Assembly: GCF_012034335.1 (NCBI RefSeq)
Contig: NZ_JAATHJ010000011.1
Span: 1-64,000, forward strand
DNA: 64,000 bases
Source: Alkalicoccus luteus
Lineage (GTDB): Bacteria; Bacillota; Bacilli; Bacillales; Salisediminibacteriaceae
Reading direction: 5' to 3'
In this document: positions 33,689 to 42,499 of the stretch, one piece after another
Position numbering within the stretch: the first letter of the stretch is position 1
Layout of the letters: the number at the start of each line of letters is the position of its first letter
Notes under the pieces: model-generated
Databases searched by the model: none
What the model was told of the DNA's origin: nothing
Seen by the model: the letters and a program-made list of their open reading frames with translations, nothing else
Program-made: the position numbers and the translations under genes

Positions 33689-34672
33689 CTACTCATATTC
33701 TTTTTCAATCGTTTTTGTGCTTCTGACAGTATCAATATGACGCACGTACTGTTCAATTTCTTCTCGCTTCGGCTCGAGCTTTGGCGGAAGGGCTAGCTTT
33801 TCCCCTAACGTTTCGTAAGGCTCGTCATCCATGAATCCTGGCCCGTCTGTGGCGAGTTCAAACAAAATCTGCGGACCGGTGCGTACATAAAGAGATTTAA
33901 AGTAAAAGCGGTCGACGTAGCCCGATGTCTGAAAGCCGAAGCCGTGCAGACGCTCGATCCAGTGCTCAATTGCGTCCCGGTCCTCTACCCGGAATGCCAT
34001 ATGGTGCACTGTACCGTACCCCTGCTGGGCTGGCGGCAGGACAACATTTTTCTCAACAATAATCTGGGCGCCGTTCCCGCCTTCGCCTACCTCAAATAAA
34101 TGGAGAGAACCGTCCGCATCTATTTCCTTAAATTCAAACGCTTTTTCCAGAATTTCTTTAAATCCATCAAATGGTTCGATGCGGATGTGGAGCGGTCCGA
34201 GTCCAGTAATCGCATATTCAAGCGGGATCGGTCCATCCTGCCATGGGGTGCCTGCAGGAACGCCCTCATTATGCTCGTCGGACACGAGCATATACTGCTG
34301 ATCGTCAAAATCGGCAAATGACAATGTCTTTTTCCCAAACACTTCTTTAATACCGCTGTTCTGCACCTTCAGCCTGTCGAAGCGCTTCTGCCAGTAGTCG
34401 AGTGCATCGTCGCTCGGCACCCGGAATCCGGTTTTATACAATTCATTCGTTCCGTGACTTCCTTTTGGAATACCCGGGAAATCAAAAAACGTCATATCCG
34501 TTCCGGCACTTCCTTTATCGTCGGCGAAAAACAAGTGATACGTTTGAATGTCATCCTGGTTTACCGTCTTTTTGACGAGACGCATTCCTAAAACATACGT
34601 GAAGAATTCATAGTTTTTTTCAGCGCTGCTCGTGATCGCTGTTACGTGGTGCAAGCCTTTAAGTCCGTTCAT
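33689..34672 (-). CDS. Ring-cleaving dioxygenase, VOC superfamily (MhqO/MhqE/MhqA-like)
   Basis: A 327-residue cytoplasmic protein with two glyoxalase/VOC modules. Each begins with a metal-ligand His: LKGLHHVTAITSSA (residue about 6) and GTVHHMAFRVEDRD (near 205); the final ligand Glu is in ILFELATDGPGF. These proteins belong to the B. subtilis Mhq group that detoxifies quinones and electrophiles by thiol-dependent ring cleavage. ATG at 34672 follows AGAGGAGG. The promoter carries an MhqR-like operator just after the -10 box, so induction by quinones or diamide is expected. Its natural terminator now lies beyond a 663-base inserted element. Confidence 0.88.
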   Translation of the reverse strand: MNGLKGLHHVTAITSSAEKNYEFFTYVLGMRLVKKTVNQDDIQTYHLFFADDKGSAGTDMTFFDFPGIPKGSHGTNELYKTGFRVPSDDALDYWQKRFDRLKVQNSGIKEVFGKKTLSFADFDDQQYMLVSDEHNEGVPAGTPWQDGPIPLEYAITGLGPLHIRIEPFDGFKEILEKAFEFKEIDADGSLHLFEVGEGGNGAQIIVEKNVVLPPAQQGYGTVHHMAFRVEDRDAIEHWIERLHGFGFQTSGYVDRFYFKSLYVRTGPQILFELATDGPGFMDDEPYETLGEKLALPPKLEPKREEIEQYVRHIDTVRSTKTIEKEYE

Positions 34673-34748
34673 AGTTATCTTCCTCCTCTGATTATCCTTG
34701 CTCTCCGGCATTCTATTCCTTTTCAACCGGAAAGATACACCTGAAAAT

Positions 34749-34799
34749 AGTTTGAATTCGAGATAATTTCATTATAAACACTTACTTTTTGTAAGTCAA
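34749..34799 (-). promoter_or_regulatory. Promoter with MhqR-like operator
   Basis: On the minus strand TTGACT (34794-34799), 17-base spacer, perfect TATAAT (34771-34776). Right after it, at 34749-34766, is TTATCTCGAATTCAAACT, whose ATCTCGAATTC half matches the MhqR box (ATCTCGA-centre-TCGAGAT); the other half is degenerate. Position near +1 suits repression. Confidence 0.7.
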
Positions 34800-34880
34800 T
34801 AGGGAGCTCATTCTTTTTTATCCCCTTTTTGTCTGCTACGATGAGAGCGCAGTATATTACACGGAAAGGATGTGTCCGAC

Positions 34881-35594
34881 ATGCAATCACTTAAAGGGAA
34901 AAATGTGCTGATCACAGGAGCCGGCAGAGGAATCGGACGGGAAACAGCAAAGGCTTTAGCTCAGGAAGGCTGCAGCATCGGCCTGCTGTCACGCTCAGAG
35001 GGCCCGCTTCATGAAACAGAACGGATCGTCGCAGAAGCAGGCGTTCGTTCCGCTTCCGCAGCAGCAGACGTAGCGGATGAAACAGCGGTAAAAGAAGCGG
35101 TGCGCAAACTGGAAGATGAACTCGGTTCATTTGATATTTTAATCAACAATGCCGGCATAGGTCGCAAGGGAGACTTTCTCGAGCTTTCTAGCAATGACTG
35201 GCAGGACGTTCTGCAGACGAATGTGATGGGCATTGTTTACGTTACCCAGGCAGTCCTCCCCGGGATGCAGAAAAAGCAGCGAGGGGACATCATCAATATC
35301 TCATCGATGTCCGGCTTAAAGGGAACGCGAGGCTCCAGCGCCTACAGCGCATCCAAGTTTGCTGTCATCGGCCTCGGAGAAGCCCTTATGCAGGAAGTAC
35401 GTCATGATAACATTCGTGTATCCACACTGACGCCGAGCCTCGTTGAAACGGAGATGACACGCGCAGGCGAAGAGTCTCGTCCGGATAAATTTATGCAGCC
35501 GGAAGATTTGGCGGAGTATATGGTAGCCACGCTGAAGCTTGAACAGCGCACCTTTATCAAACAAGCTGCACTATGGGGAACAAACCCGTTTTAG
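34881..35594 (+). CDS. SDR-family oxidoreductase (FabG/YoxD-like 3-ketoacyl reductase)
   Basis: A 237-residue classical short-chain dehydrogenase. It has the cofactor loop TGAGRGIG (near residues 12-19), NNAG (near 87), and the catalytic Ser-Tyr-Lys set in ISSMSGLKGTRGSSAYSASKFA. The residue pattern after the second strand (LLSRSEG) suggests NADPH. Substrate cannot be fixed; the name 3-oxoacyl reductase is only a family label. ATG at 34881 is ten bases after AAAGGA; a GTG at 34872 is too close. It is divergent from the Mhq-type dioxygenase and ends in a terminator. Confidence 0.88.
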   Translation: MQSLKGKNVLITGAGRGIGRETAKALAQEGCSIGLLSRSEGPLHETERIVAEAGVRSASAAADVADETAVKEAVRKLEDELGSFDILINNAGIGRKGDFLELSSNDWQDVLQTNVMGIVYVTQAVLPGMQKKQRGDIINISSMSGLKGTRGSSAYSASKFAVIGLGEALMQEVRHDNIRVSTLTPSLVETEMTRAGEESRPDKFMQPEDLAEYMVATLKLEQRTFIKQAALWGTNPF

Positions 35595-35618
35595 CAGCAG
35601 TTGTTCGTAATAACGAAA

Positions 35619-35648
35619 CAAAATATTAGTGTACTAATATTTTGTTTT
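35619..35648 (+). terminator. Terminator of the SDR gene
   Basis: CAAAATATTAG pairs with CTAATATTTTG around TGTA, followed by GTTTTCC. The stem is AT-rich, so efficiency is uncertain. Confidence 0.65.
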
Positions 35649-35865
35649 CCGGAGGCGCTTGCCGCTTTACGAATCAGTATATTAAGCTGAAGGTATTCAA
35701 CAGGCAGCGGCCTGTGCGACCGGAAAATCCGGTGTATTCATACCCCTTTATTCCTGTGTGTCTGCAGCACCTGTCACATGACACCCGGCACTGCCCATGC
35801 CACCTCGCTGCAGGTCTCGTTGATAAGCGCAGCCGCTGCCGTTCATGTTGTTTATCCTTTCTTGT
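35649..35865. other. Intergenic stretch with one doubtful small ORF
   Basis: Nothing recognisable on the plus strand. On the minus strand a 32-codon ORF (35748-35846), starting ATG-AAC-GGC after AAAGGA, is preceded by a plausible ribosome site. Its product has no domain or membrane segment, so it is recorded only as a possibility. Confidence 0.3.
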
Positions 35866-35911
35866 AAAAAAGCCTCTGTACTGCCCGGCCCGGCAGAACA
35901 GAGGCTTTTTT
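35866..35911. terminator. Bidirectional terminator upstream of the desaturase
   Basis: AGCCTCTG (with an inner CTGCCCGG/CCGGCAG helix) pairs with CAGAGGCT, flanked by A- and T-runs. It insulates the desaturase promoter from the SDR gene. Confidence 0.85.
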
Positions 35912-35933
35912 AGGCGAAAACATTAGTACCAGG

Positions 35934-35939
35934 TATAAT
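35934..35939 (+). promoter_or_regulatory. -10 box of the desaturase promoter
   Basis: Consensus TATAAT about 90 bases upstream of the start codon; the -35 (TTAGGC, 18-base spacer) is weak. The roughly 85-base leader could hold cold-responsive control, but no motif is recognisable. Confidence 0.5.
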
Positions 35940-36029
35940 AGTCTATTGTACACACCAGAGGATGATGGTAAGCTGTGCGCAACAACGCTTTCATTCGGCA
36001 AAGCGGTATAACGTAAAAGGAGGAAGGTT

Positions 36030-37082
36030 ATGCGTGAACTACATTCATTCGGCTGGTATGCCAAACAATTGAAGGGACATTTGCCCAAGAAAGCTTTCCG
36101 GCCTGATCCGGGCAAGCTGCTAGGCGGTGCCGCCTACCTGCTTATTACGACGGCTGCGATGCTAGGGATCGTTTTCCTGTCGCTGCCGCTGCCCGTTAAC
36201 CTGCTTCTTTCTCTGATCATCGGCATGAGCTTTGCAGCGATGGGTTTTCTCGGTCACGAAATCCTGCACGGCACCGTAGTACGCTCGCCTTTTTGGCGCA
36301 ATACGCTCGGCGGATTGTTTTTCTGGCCGCTCTGCACCGGTCCGCGGCTGTGGCGCAAGTGGCACAACATGAGCCACCACGTTCATACCCAGCATGAAGA
36401 GAAAGATCCGGACACGTGGCTCACAGATACTGCTGTCCGTAAAAACGCCATGCTTCGTCTGATTTACCGGCTGCCAATATCCGTGCGTGCTTTCTTTGAG
36501 TTTGCGACACAGACCGTCATGTTTACGCTTCATTCTTTGCGCATGTTTAAGACGTATGCTTCTGAATTTAAGTCCAACGCAGCACCGGCTCTCTGGCTGC
36601 AGCTGCTGCTTCCGTGGATCACGTGGATTTCGCTTCTGCTTATCGCGGGGGTTACCAACTGGATTTTCATGTATCTGATCCCGCTTCTCATTGCAAACGG
36701 CGTCGTGATGGCCTACATTTCCACGAACCACCGGCTGAATCCACAGGTGGAAATCAATGATCCGCTGGCCAACAGTCTGACAGTAACGGTGCCGAAATGG
36801 GTGGATGTGATTCACTTTCATTTTTCTCACCATACCGAACATCACCTGTTTCCAGCCGTCAATTCAACATACTATCCGCTCGTCAAACAGAAGATTAAGG
36901 AATACTGGCCGCATCTGTATCATGAGATGCCAATGAGTAAAGCCCTTATCGCCTTATGGAAAACACCGCGTCCTTATTTTAACGGAAAAAACCTGATCGA
37001 CCCGTCCCGCGGGGAAGTTTACGGGACACTCGGCAATGGGTTAACCGAGTCAGGCGAGTCAGCTTCAACACGTGCTCAGTAA
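36030..37082 (+). CDS. des: Membrane fatty acid desaturase
   Basis: A 350-residue integral membrane di-iron desaturase acting on phospholipid acyl chains. All three histidine boxes are present: HEILH (near 83), HNMSHH (near 120) and HHTEHH (near 278), between four or more membrane helices. Length and box spacing resemble the B. subtilis delta-5 desaturase Des, but regiospecificity is not decided by sequence. The start follows AAAGGAGG. No DesK/DesR pair lies nearby. Ends in a terminator and then a family-1 element. Confidence 0.9.
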   Translation: MRELHSFGWYAKQLKGHLPKKAFRPDPGKLLGGAAYLLITTAAMLGIVFLSLPLPVNLLLSLIIGMSFAAMGFLGHEILHGTVVRSPFWRNTLGGLFFWPLCTGPRLWRKWHNMSHHVHTQHEEKDPDTWLTDTAVRKNAMLRLIYRLPISVRAFFEFATQTVMFTLHSLRMFKTYASEFKSNAAPALWLQLLLPWITWISLLLIAGVTNWIFMYLIPLLIANGVVMAYISTNHRLNPQVEINDPLANSLTVTVPKWVDVIHFHFSHHTEHHLFPAVNSTYYPLVKQKIKEYWPHLYHEMPMSKALIALWKTPRPYFNGKNLIDPSRGEVYGTLGNGLTESGESASTRAQ

Positions 37083-37108
37083 CCGATAGAGCAAAATAGT
37101 CCAAATAA

Positions 37109-37138
37109 AGCCGGTTTCCACAGAAGAAACCGGCTTTT
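37109..37138 (+). terminator. Terminator of the desaturase gene
   Basis: AGCCGGTTTC pairs with GAAACCGGCT, followed by TTTTC. The repeat element begins at the next base. Confidence 0.85.
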
Positions 37139-37759
37139 CAGAGTATCGATAAAATCGATTTAAGTGGACAGCCCTTCCTGTGTCTGCGGACACTCACTTT
37201 CCGGAGGGAGCAGCACCTCGTTCTGATTTTGGAAACTGACAAGAATGGTTTATAATCCTAACTCTCTTTGGCGTATGCCTGCCAAATAATCTTCCAGCGA
37301 GAATGTCTCATTTATAGTTTTGCCCAACTGTTCGTTTTCCTTCTCGTTAAGTAACCTTTGCGGATGCTTAAGTCGTTTTATTCGTTATAACGATCTGTTA
37401 AGTTACGTAAATCACTTTTGACCGCTGCTGAGTGAGTTTCAAGGAGCGTTGTGTTCCAATTTCGCTACGTCGTGTCACTTTTGCAGCCCGCAATGTTCGT
37501 TTTGAATAAAAAAATTCCTGTCAGATCACTCGCCAGCGATAGGAGCGACAAACAGGATACCTTCATCAGTAAAAACACGAAAACGACGGAGTGCTTCTGA
37601 CAAGAGCACGTGTCTAGCGAAGTCGTCCCCTCCTATCGAGCCTCTCTTTCCTGCAGAAAGGAGGGGTCTAAATAGCTGGAGGCAAACTCGGTAAGCAGAA
37701 GGGAAATACATCAAAATGAACAAACATGTAAGCAGATTGACTCTGTCAATAGCCTGTAA
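37139..37759 (-). repeat. Family-1 dispersed element (copy d), carrying a nested family-2 repeat
   Basis: Its right-end sequence (AGAGTATCGATAAAATCGAT, then blocks matching 33590-33655 inverted, e.g. TCTGCGGACACTCACTTTCC) lies at the left. Its GGCTGTTGA-type end (CTCTGTCAATAGCC, preceded by GTAAGCAGAAGGGAAATACA) lies at the right. The middle (37288-37504) belongs to another repeat family. Both flanks are terminator hairpins. No gene is evident in the 791-base gap 37083-37873. Confidence 0.75.
37288..37504 (+). repeat. Family-2 intergenic repeat, copy 1
   Basis: It is about 200 bases and closely similar to 46195-46390; the block CTTAAGTCGTTTTATTCGTT and the following ATAACGATCTGTTAAGTT are identical in both. 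It contains the palindrome CGTTATAACG flanked by CTTAA/TTAAG, suggesting a structured nucleic acid. No ORF. Confidence 0.75.
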
Positions 37760-37793
37760 AGCCGGCTTCCGCATTGGAAACCGGCTTCTTTTC
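37760..37793. terminator. Second terminator-like hairpin bordering copy d
   Basis: GCCGGCTTCC pairs imperfectly with GGAAACCGGC, followed by TTCTTTTC. It closely resembles the hairpin at 37109-37138 on the other side of the element. Confidence 0.7.
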
Positions 37794-37873
37794 TATAATG
37801 AGAATCGGGTAAAAAGGAATGTTCCATGCTGAACAAGCCTCGCCTGTTCGTACAATGAAAAACTTTTTCGTAC

Positions 37874-38320
37874 TTAATCCTGTCGTACATCAATTTCCAT
37901 GGGACGGATGGCGCCCCATGGAGCTACGTCAATGGTTACCTGAAGATTCTCTTCTCTCTCAAGCTCGGGTCCCCTGCCCTGCTCTACGTAAAACTGCTCC
38001 AGCTGAGGAGCTGTGATCGTGCGGTCAAACGTATAGCCTTCAATCGCTCCAAAAAACGGTCTGTTATCTGCCTGATCCACGACGGCGTAGCCATCCTCGC
38101 CTTCCTTGAGTGTGAAGTAGACAGTGCCGTGCTCCAGACCGGAAGGTGCCTCCAGATCAGGATACTGCAGCATCACGTACTCCCCGAGAAAGGGATCGAA
38201 CGGATCATACGGCTCTGCTCGCAGCGTTAAGGATTCCCCGAACCAGCTGACAGCGAAAAAGCTTGTGATGATCAGAGCAGTGAACACAGTTTGAAGAGCC
38301 GGCATCACCCAGTTTTTCAT
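37874..38320 (-). CDS. GDYXXLXY-domain protein
   Basis: A 148-residue protein with an N-terminal membrane helix or uncleaved signal (residues about 7-30) and an extracellular acidic domain. The family motif GDYXXLXY appears as GEYVMLQY (near 46-53). VYFTLKEGEDGYAVVDQAD and a C-terminal beta-rich region follow. The family nearly always accompanies DUF2157 membrane proteins; here its ATG overlaps the end of that gene by four bases, so the two are translationally coupled. Function unknown; a shared role in the cell envelope is likely. Confidence 0.85.
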   Translation of the reverse strand: MKNWVMPALQTVFTALIITSFFAVSWFGESLTLRAEPYDPFDPFLGEYVMLQYPDLEAPSGLEHGTVYFTLKEGEDGYAVVDQADNRPFFGAIEGYTFDRTITAPQLEQFYVEQGRGPELEREENLQVTIDVAPWGAIRPMEIDVRQD

Positions 38321-39498
38321 GATACAGCCTCCTCTCTGCGATGATTAAACCACCAGGCAGCTCCGGACAGGGCGAACAACAGGAGCGCACCGATCAGGAA
38401 GAATAGTGCCATATCCATTCTGCCCCATGCGAAGATGACATAAATGACTGCCTGCACGAGCACAAAATAGATGAAGCCGGGTGCAAGCGGCATACTGCGC
38501 TTCTGAGCGTAAAACAAGTAGCCGAGAGCGGTCGCTTCTGCTGTAATTGCCAGCAAAACAGCCGACTGGTCAAACATCATCAACCCCACTGCTCCTAACA
38601 CAGCTGTCCACACAGCCGGCTTCAGCTTCCATATACAAATGCCGAATACAGCTGCACCTGCAGCGGCAAGCCCCCACGCTTCCAGCCAGCTGAGATCGGG
38701 CAGTGCTCCGGCTGTTTCGCCGCGGACAGACAAATACACTAGCAGCGAAACAGCTCCGAATGCCGGATAAAGCGGAAGCAGAATACGCCGCTGTTCCTCT
38801 TGCAGCGCAAGCAGCAGAAACACGAGAAAGAAAAGCGTCCATACAGGCCAGAACGGACTTTCATAGGCCGGGGTGCTCCAGAGCTTGAGCCCGGATCCGA
38901 AGACGAGCATCCAGCTGAAAACGAGCGGCAGCTGCCCGCGGCTGACGATAAGCCAGGTGAGTGCTGCAGCTGCAAAGAGACCCCACTCCAGCCATGAAAC
39001 GACGGGGACAGAAGCGGCAAGCGTCACCGCGCCCATGATAAAGGCGGCAACAGCATAAGCGTTATGGCGCCAGATGGCGAGATGAAGCAGTGCCGCAAGA
39101 AAGACCGCCCACGGAAGAATCGTGCCGGATGTAGAGAAGTGAAACGCCTGAGCAGTGACGATCAGGGAGGCGCCGAACATCGCAAGTCCAATCAGCCGGA
39201 ACAGCACCGGCCGGCTGAAGCCTCGTTTTTCCGACACTGTGCCTAACCCATAGATCAGCCACATAAGCGTGAGAACGAGCCCGCTTTTTAAGAGAGGCGG
39301 CATTACCTGCCAGTTCGCGGCAATAAAACTGAAGACCGCGAGTGTGAAAAAGACAAGACCAACAATCATCAGCAGCGGCAGCCTGGTTTTTTTACCGGCA
39401 GGATGCTTCTGCTTTTCATACTCTAAAATGGTTGCAGCTGTTTCCTCACTGAGCAGCTTTTCTCGTTCCCATTCCCGCAGCTTACGTTCCATCTCCAC
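38317..39498 (-). CDS. DUF2157 multi-pass membrane protein
   Basis: A 393-residue protein. A short cytoplasmic N-terminal helical region (KLREWEREKLLSEETAATILEYEKQ) typical of DUF2157 is followed by about 11-12 hydrophobic helices. I start at GTG 39498, nine bases after GGAGG; an ATG two codons later is possible, and a long upstream frame to 39633 lacks a ribosome site. Coupled to the GDYXXLXY gene by a four-base overlap. No enzymatic motif; the pair is conserved in many bacteria without assigned function. Confidence 0.82.
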   Translation of the reverse strand: MEMERKLREWEREKLLSEETAATILEYEKQKHPAGKKTRLPLLMIVGLVFFTLAVFSFIAANWQVMPPLLKSGLVLTLMWLIYGLGTVSEKRGFSRPVLFRLIGLAMFGASLIVTAQAFHFSTSGTILPWAVFLAALLHLAIWRHNAYAVAAFIMGAVTLAASVPVVSWLEWGLFAAAALTWLIVSRGQLPLVFSWMLVFGSGLKLWSTPAYESPFWPVWTLFFLVFLLLALQEEQRRILLPLYPAFGAVSLLVYLSVRGETAGALPDLSWLEAWGLAAAGAAVFGICIWKLKPAVWTAVLGAVGLMMFDQSAVLLAITAEATALGYLFYAQKRSMPLAPGFIYFVLVQAVIYVIFAWGRMDMALFFLIGALLLFALSGAAWWFNHRREEAVS

Positions 39499-39624
39499 AG
39501 CTTTCCACCTCCCTGTCTGATAATTCCAGTATAATCCTGAACCAGGAAAATAACCACTTATTTTCTTCCTGATTTCGACAATTTTTTCATGCCGAAAACG
39601 CTCTCCATCAGCTTTTGTCAAAGC

Positions 39625-39665
39625 AAAAAGCACCTTCCGCAGCTAGTAACGGAGGGTGCTTTTTG
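39625..39665 (-). terminator. Terminator of arcA
   Basis: AAAGCACCTTCCG pairs with CGGAGGGTGCTTT, with A-run on the left for the minus strand and a T-run on the right, so it may act both ways. Confidence 0.85.
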
Positions 39666-39671
39666 ATTATG

Positions 39672-40895
39672 TCAGACAGACTCTCGAATTAGCGGCATAC
39701 TCATACATCTCGGACCGCCTCTTCCGCGGACGAGCTCGCTGCTCGGTACCTCGAGTACGGTGATCCCGTTTCGACGAAGCAGGTCATTCGAGACGTAATT
39801 ACGCTCATAGGTGACGACCGTTCCCGGTGCCACAGCAAGCGTATTGGAGCCATCGTTCCACTGTTCGCGGGCCGACGCTATTTTATCTTCGCCTCCGCAG
39901 GGAATGAGATTCACATCATCAAGCTTGAGCACTTCCTTCAGCGTTTCTTTTAAATTATACCGTTTCGTAATTCGCACCGGGTCGCCGGGTTCGAGAATGA
40001 AGATGTTCATTCGTCCGTCTTTATCGACCACTTGGGCGTGAGTCGTAAATTGATCGTGATCGATCATCGTAAAGACGGTATCCAGGTGCATCGAAGCACG
40101 GCGCTTCGGAATTTCCACCGCAACCACCTTCTCAAAGCCTGAACCGGAGGCAAACAGCTCTGTCGCCAGCTTTTCGACTGCCCGGGCAGAGGTGCGTTCA
40201 CTGACACCGATTGCCAGCACGGTGTCGCTGAGAACGAGCTCATCTCCCCCTTCAATCGGAAAATCGTAGCTTCTGTTCATCCACTGCGGCACCCGGGCAT
40301 CCCGGTAATCCGGATGACTGCTGATAATATGCTCCATTAGCAGCGATTCGCGGCGTCGCGCTTCCTGGCTCATCGGGTTCAATGAAATCCCGTTTCCAAT
40401 TACAGCTGCCGGATCGCGGGTGAAATAAAGGTTCGGCATCGGATCCAAATAAAACGGATAGTGCTGGTCCATCCACTCGTACAAATGTTTTTTCTTACGG
40501 TTCGGCAGCTCCTCCTTCAGCACACCGCCGATCATACTGCGTACGAAGTCGGCTGTTGAAAAGTCGAGCAGGTACTCCTTCAATGCTTCTGAAGAACCAT
40601 TCACCGTTAATCGTGATTCTGTCATCATCCGCTCCAGAAACTGTTCTCTCTCAGTGTGAGACTGGAGGGATTGTTCAAGCAGATCGGTCACATAGACCGT
40701 TTCAGCCCCCTGCTCATGCAGGACTTCTGCAAAACGGTCGTGTTCTTTCTGCATCGCCGGCAAGTACGGAATATCATCAAACAGCAGCTGCCCCATCGCA
40801 TCAGGTGTTACCTGTTCAATTTCAATTCCGGGCCGGTGAATCAGCACTTTTTTCAGTCGGCCAATTTCAGACGTTACGTTTACTGCCATCGTCAT
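39672..40895 (-). CDS. arcA: Arginine deiminase
   Basis: A 407-residue cytoplasmic enzyme hydrolysing arginine to citrulline and ammonia. Active-site features are FTRDPAAVIGN (Asp), EGGDELVLSDTVLAIGVSERTS, the catalytic His in MHLDTVFTMID and nucleophile Cys397 in GRGGPRCMSMPL. Length is standard. The start follows GAGAGGTGG. No ornithine carbamoyltransferase, carbamate kinase or arginine/ornithine antiporter is adjacent, so the usual ATP-yielding ADI operon is not seen here. The lone gene may serve ammonia production for pH control, or the partners lie elsewhere. Confidence 0.95.
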   Translation of the reverse strand: MTMAVNVTSEIGRLKKVLIHRPGIEIEQVTPDAMGQLLFDDIPYLPAMQKEHDRFAEVLHEQGAETVYVTDLLEQSLQSHTEREQFLERMMTESRLTVNGSSEALKEYLLDFSTADFVRSMIGGVLKEELPNRKKKHLYEWMDQHYPFYLDPMPNLYFTRDPAAVIGNGISLNPMSQEARRRESLLMEHIISSHPDYRDARVPQWMNRSYDFPIEGGDELVLSDTVLAIGVSERTSARAVEKLATELFASGSGFEKVVAVEIPKRRASMHLDTVFTMIDHDQFTTHAQVVDKDGRMNIFILEPGDPVRITKRYNLKETLKEVLKLDDVNLIPCGGEDKIASAREQWNDGSNTLAVAPGTVVTYERNYVSNDLLRRNGITVLEVPSSELVRGRGGPRCMSMPLIRESV

Positions 40896-41077
40896 CCCCC
40901 ACCTCTCTTATTTAACCGTAGCAGACCGCATCGGCCTCACGTGAAAAGCTGTCAGATTATGTATCATGCTTTCCTGTCTATTCCCTTCCCAAATGTGGGA
41001 AAAACTCGAATTCAAAGCTGCTTCATACTTTCTTCATTTTTAGGAGGTAGGCTTGGTCGTAAAGGAGTGATTGGCAA

Positions 41078-42472
41078 ATGAAAAAGACTTGGATCTTAAG
41101 CGCTGGTGTGATGCTGACGCTGGCTGCATGCTCTAATGCAGAGGAAACGAATACGAATAGCAATGCCGAAACTGAAAACAATATGAGCACTGCCGAAACA
41201 AACGAACAGAATGAGAATCAGCAGTCAGATGAGCATCATATGAATAACGACAACATGAACCACGATGAAATGGATCATGATAATATGGACCACGATAACG
41301 GAGACATGAATGAGGATATGAACCATGATAATGAAGACATCGATCACGGCATGAACGGCGACAGAGATTCCTTCGAGGAGAACGCAGCCGAGCTTCCTGC
41401 CGAAAATGACGGGGCATCTGAAAACCTTTTAACGACAAACACTAAAAACGTCACCAGAATCGATCAGGAAGAGCCGGAGGACTTTTCCATTGAAGTTTCT
41501 CAAACGATCTGGCCTGCCACTCATGAAACGAATCAGCCTGGCACCGTCATTCTTGCAAATCCGGATGAGTGGCAGCAGACGCTCAGTGCGCTTACACTCG
41601 TGCACCACCCTAACGACGGGCCCGTTCTGCTAATGGAGGACGGACTAAGCGACGAGCTACTGACAGAAATCGAACGACTAGCACCACTTGGCAACAATGA
41701 AGGCTTGGAAATCCTCGCCGCGACAGAACTGACAGCTGAAGAAGAAGATATGCTCAGTGATTATGAATGGGCAGAAATGACTGCAGACTCTCCTGCTGAC
41801 TTTGCCCGGGAAGCAGATGCTGCTTTTGCTGATACATTGGGTGAATTCCCCGAGAAGGTGTTAATTGCTTCCTCTGAGGAGGAACATCAGCTACTTTCCA
41901 TGACCGCTGGAAGCTGGATTTCCCATATGAACGAACCGGTGCTGTTTGTAGATGATGACGGCATTCCTGCCGAAACAGAAGAAGCGTTGTCAGAACGGGA
42001 TCAGGCAAAGATGTATTTGCTCGGAAGCGAAGAAATTATATCCGAGGACACTGAACAGCAGCTCAGTGAATTTGGACATACATCCAGAATTGACGCAGGA
42101 ACACCGGTTGAGCTGTCCATTGCCTTTGCCCAATTTGAAGAAGACGGGTTCGGCTGGGGCATCACAGAGCCGGGACACGGTTTCGTCTTTACTTCCACGG
42201 ATCGTCCTGAGTTAGCGCTTGCCGGAGCCCCTTTTGCGCACTTAGGTAAACATGCTCCTGTCCTCTGGCTTGAAGACGGAGAACTTGAAGACGAGCATCG
42301 CGACTATTTAGCAACAATTAAACCTTCTTTTACAGACAATCCGATGGAAGGGCCTTATAATCACAGCTATCTGCTTGGTACAGAAGAGGACATCTCCTTT
42401 CATACACAAGGATTAATTGATACACTGATGGAAATTGAAGCAGCAGACGGGGGCGGCCACGCAGATCATTGA
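41078..42472 (+). CDS. Acidic lipoprotein with a His/Asp/Met-rich segment and a cell-wall-binding-repeat-2-like domain
   Basis: A 464-residue lipoprotein (lipobox LTLAAC, Cys18). An Asn/Glu-rich linker leads to a low-complexity segment at about 52-95 with repeated MDHDN/MNHDE units, like those of copper- or silver-binding proteins. The rest (about 130-455) has repeated ILANPDEW/VLLMEDG/VLIASSEEE/VLFVDDDG/YLLGSEE units of the CWB2 fold. The C terminus GGGHADH adds more His. AAAGGAG lies nine bases before ATG. A two-component system follows after 27 bases. A metal sensor or buffer at the membrane-wall interface is a reasonable inference, but no member with defined function is known to me. Confidence 0.7.
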   Translation: MKKTWILSAGVMLTLAACSNAEETNTNSNAETENNMSTAETNEQNENQQSDEHHMNNDNMNHDEMDHDNMDHDNGDMNEDMNHDNEDIDHGMNGDRDSFEENAAELPAENDGASENLLTTNTKNVTRIDQEEPEDFSIEVSQTIWPATHETNQPGTVILANPDEWQQTLSALTLVHHPNDGPVLLMEDGLSDELLTEIERLAPLGNNEGLEILAATELTAEEEDMLSDYEWAEMTADSPADFAREADAAFADTLGEFPEKVLIASSEEEHQLLSMTAGSWISHMNEPVLFVDDDGIPAETEEALSERDQAKMYLLGSEEIISEDTEQQLSEFGHTSRIDAGTPVELSIAFAQFEEDGFGWGITEPGHGFVFTSTDRPELALAGAPFAHLGKHAPVLWLEDGELEDEHRDYLATIKPSFTDNPMEGPYNHSYLLGTEEDISFHTQGLIDTLMEIEAADGGGHADH

Positions 42473-42499
42473 TGCCTTCTCCGCCAGGGAGGTACAAAG

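Noticed and set aside
35748-35846. 32-codon minus-strand ORF with AAAGGA before its ATG
   Set aside because: Too short to judge; product has no membrane segment or motif and no promoter is evident. Noted only in the gap entry.
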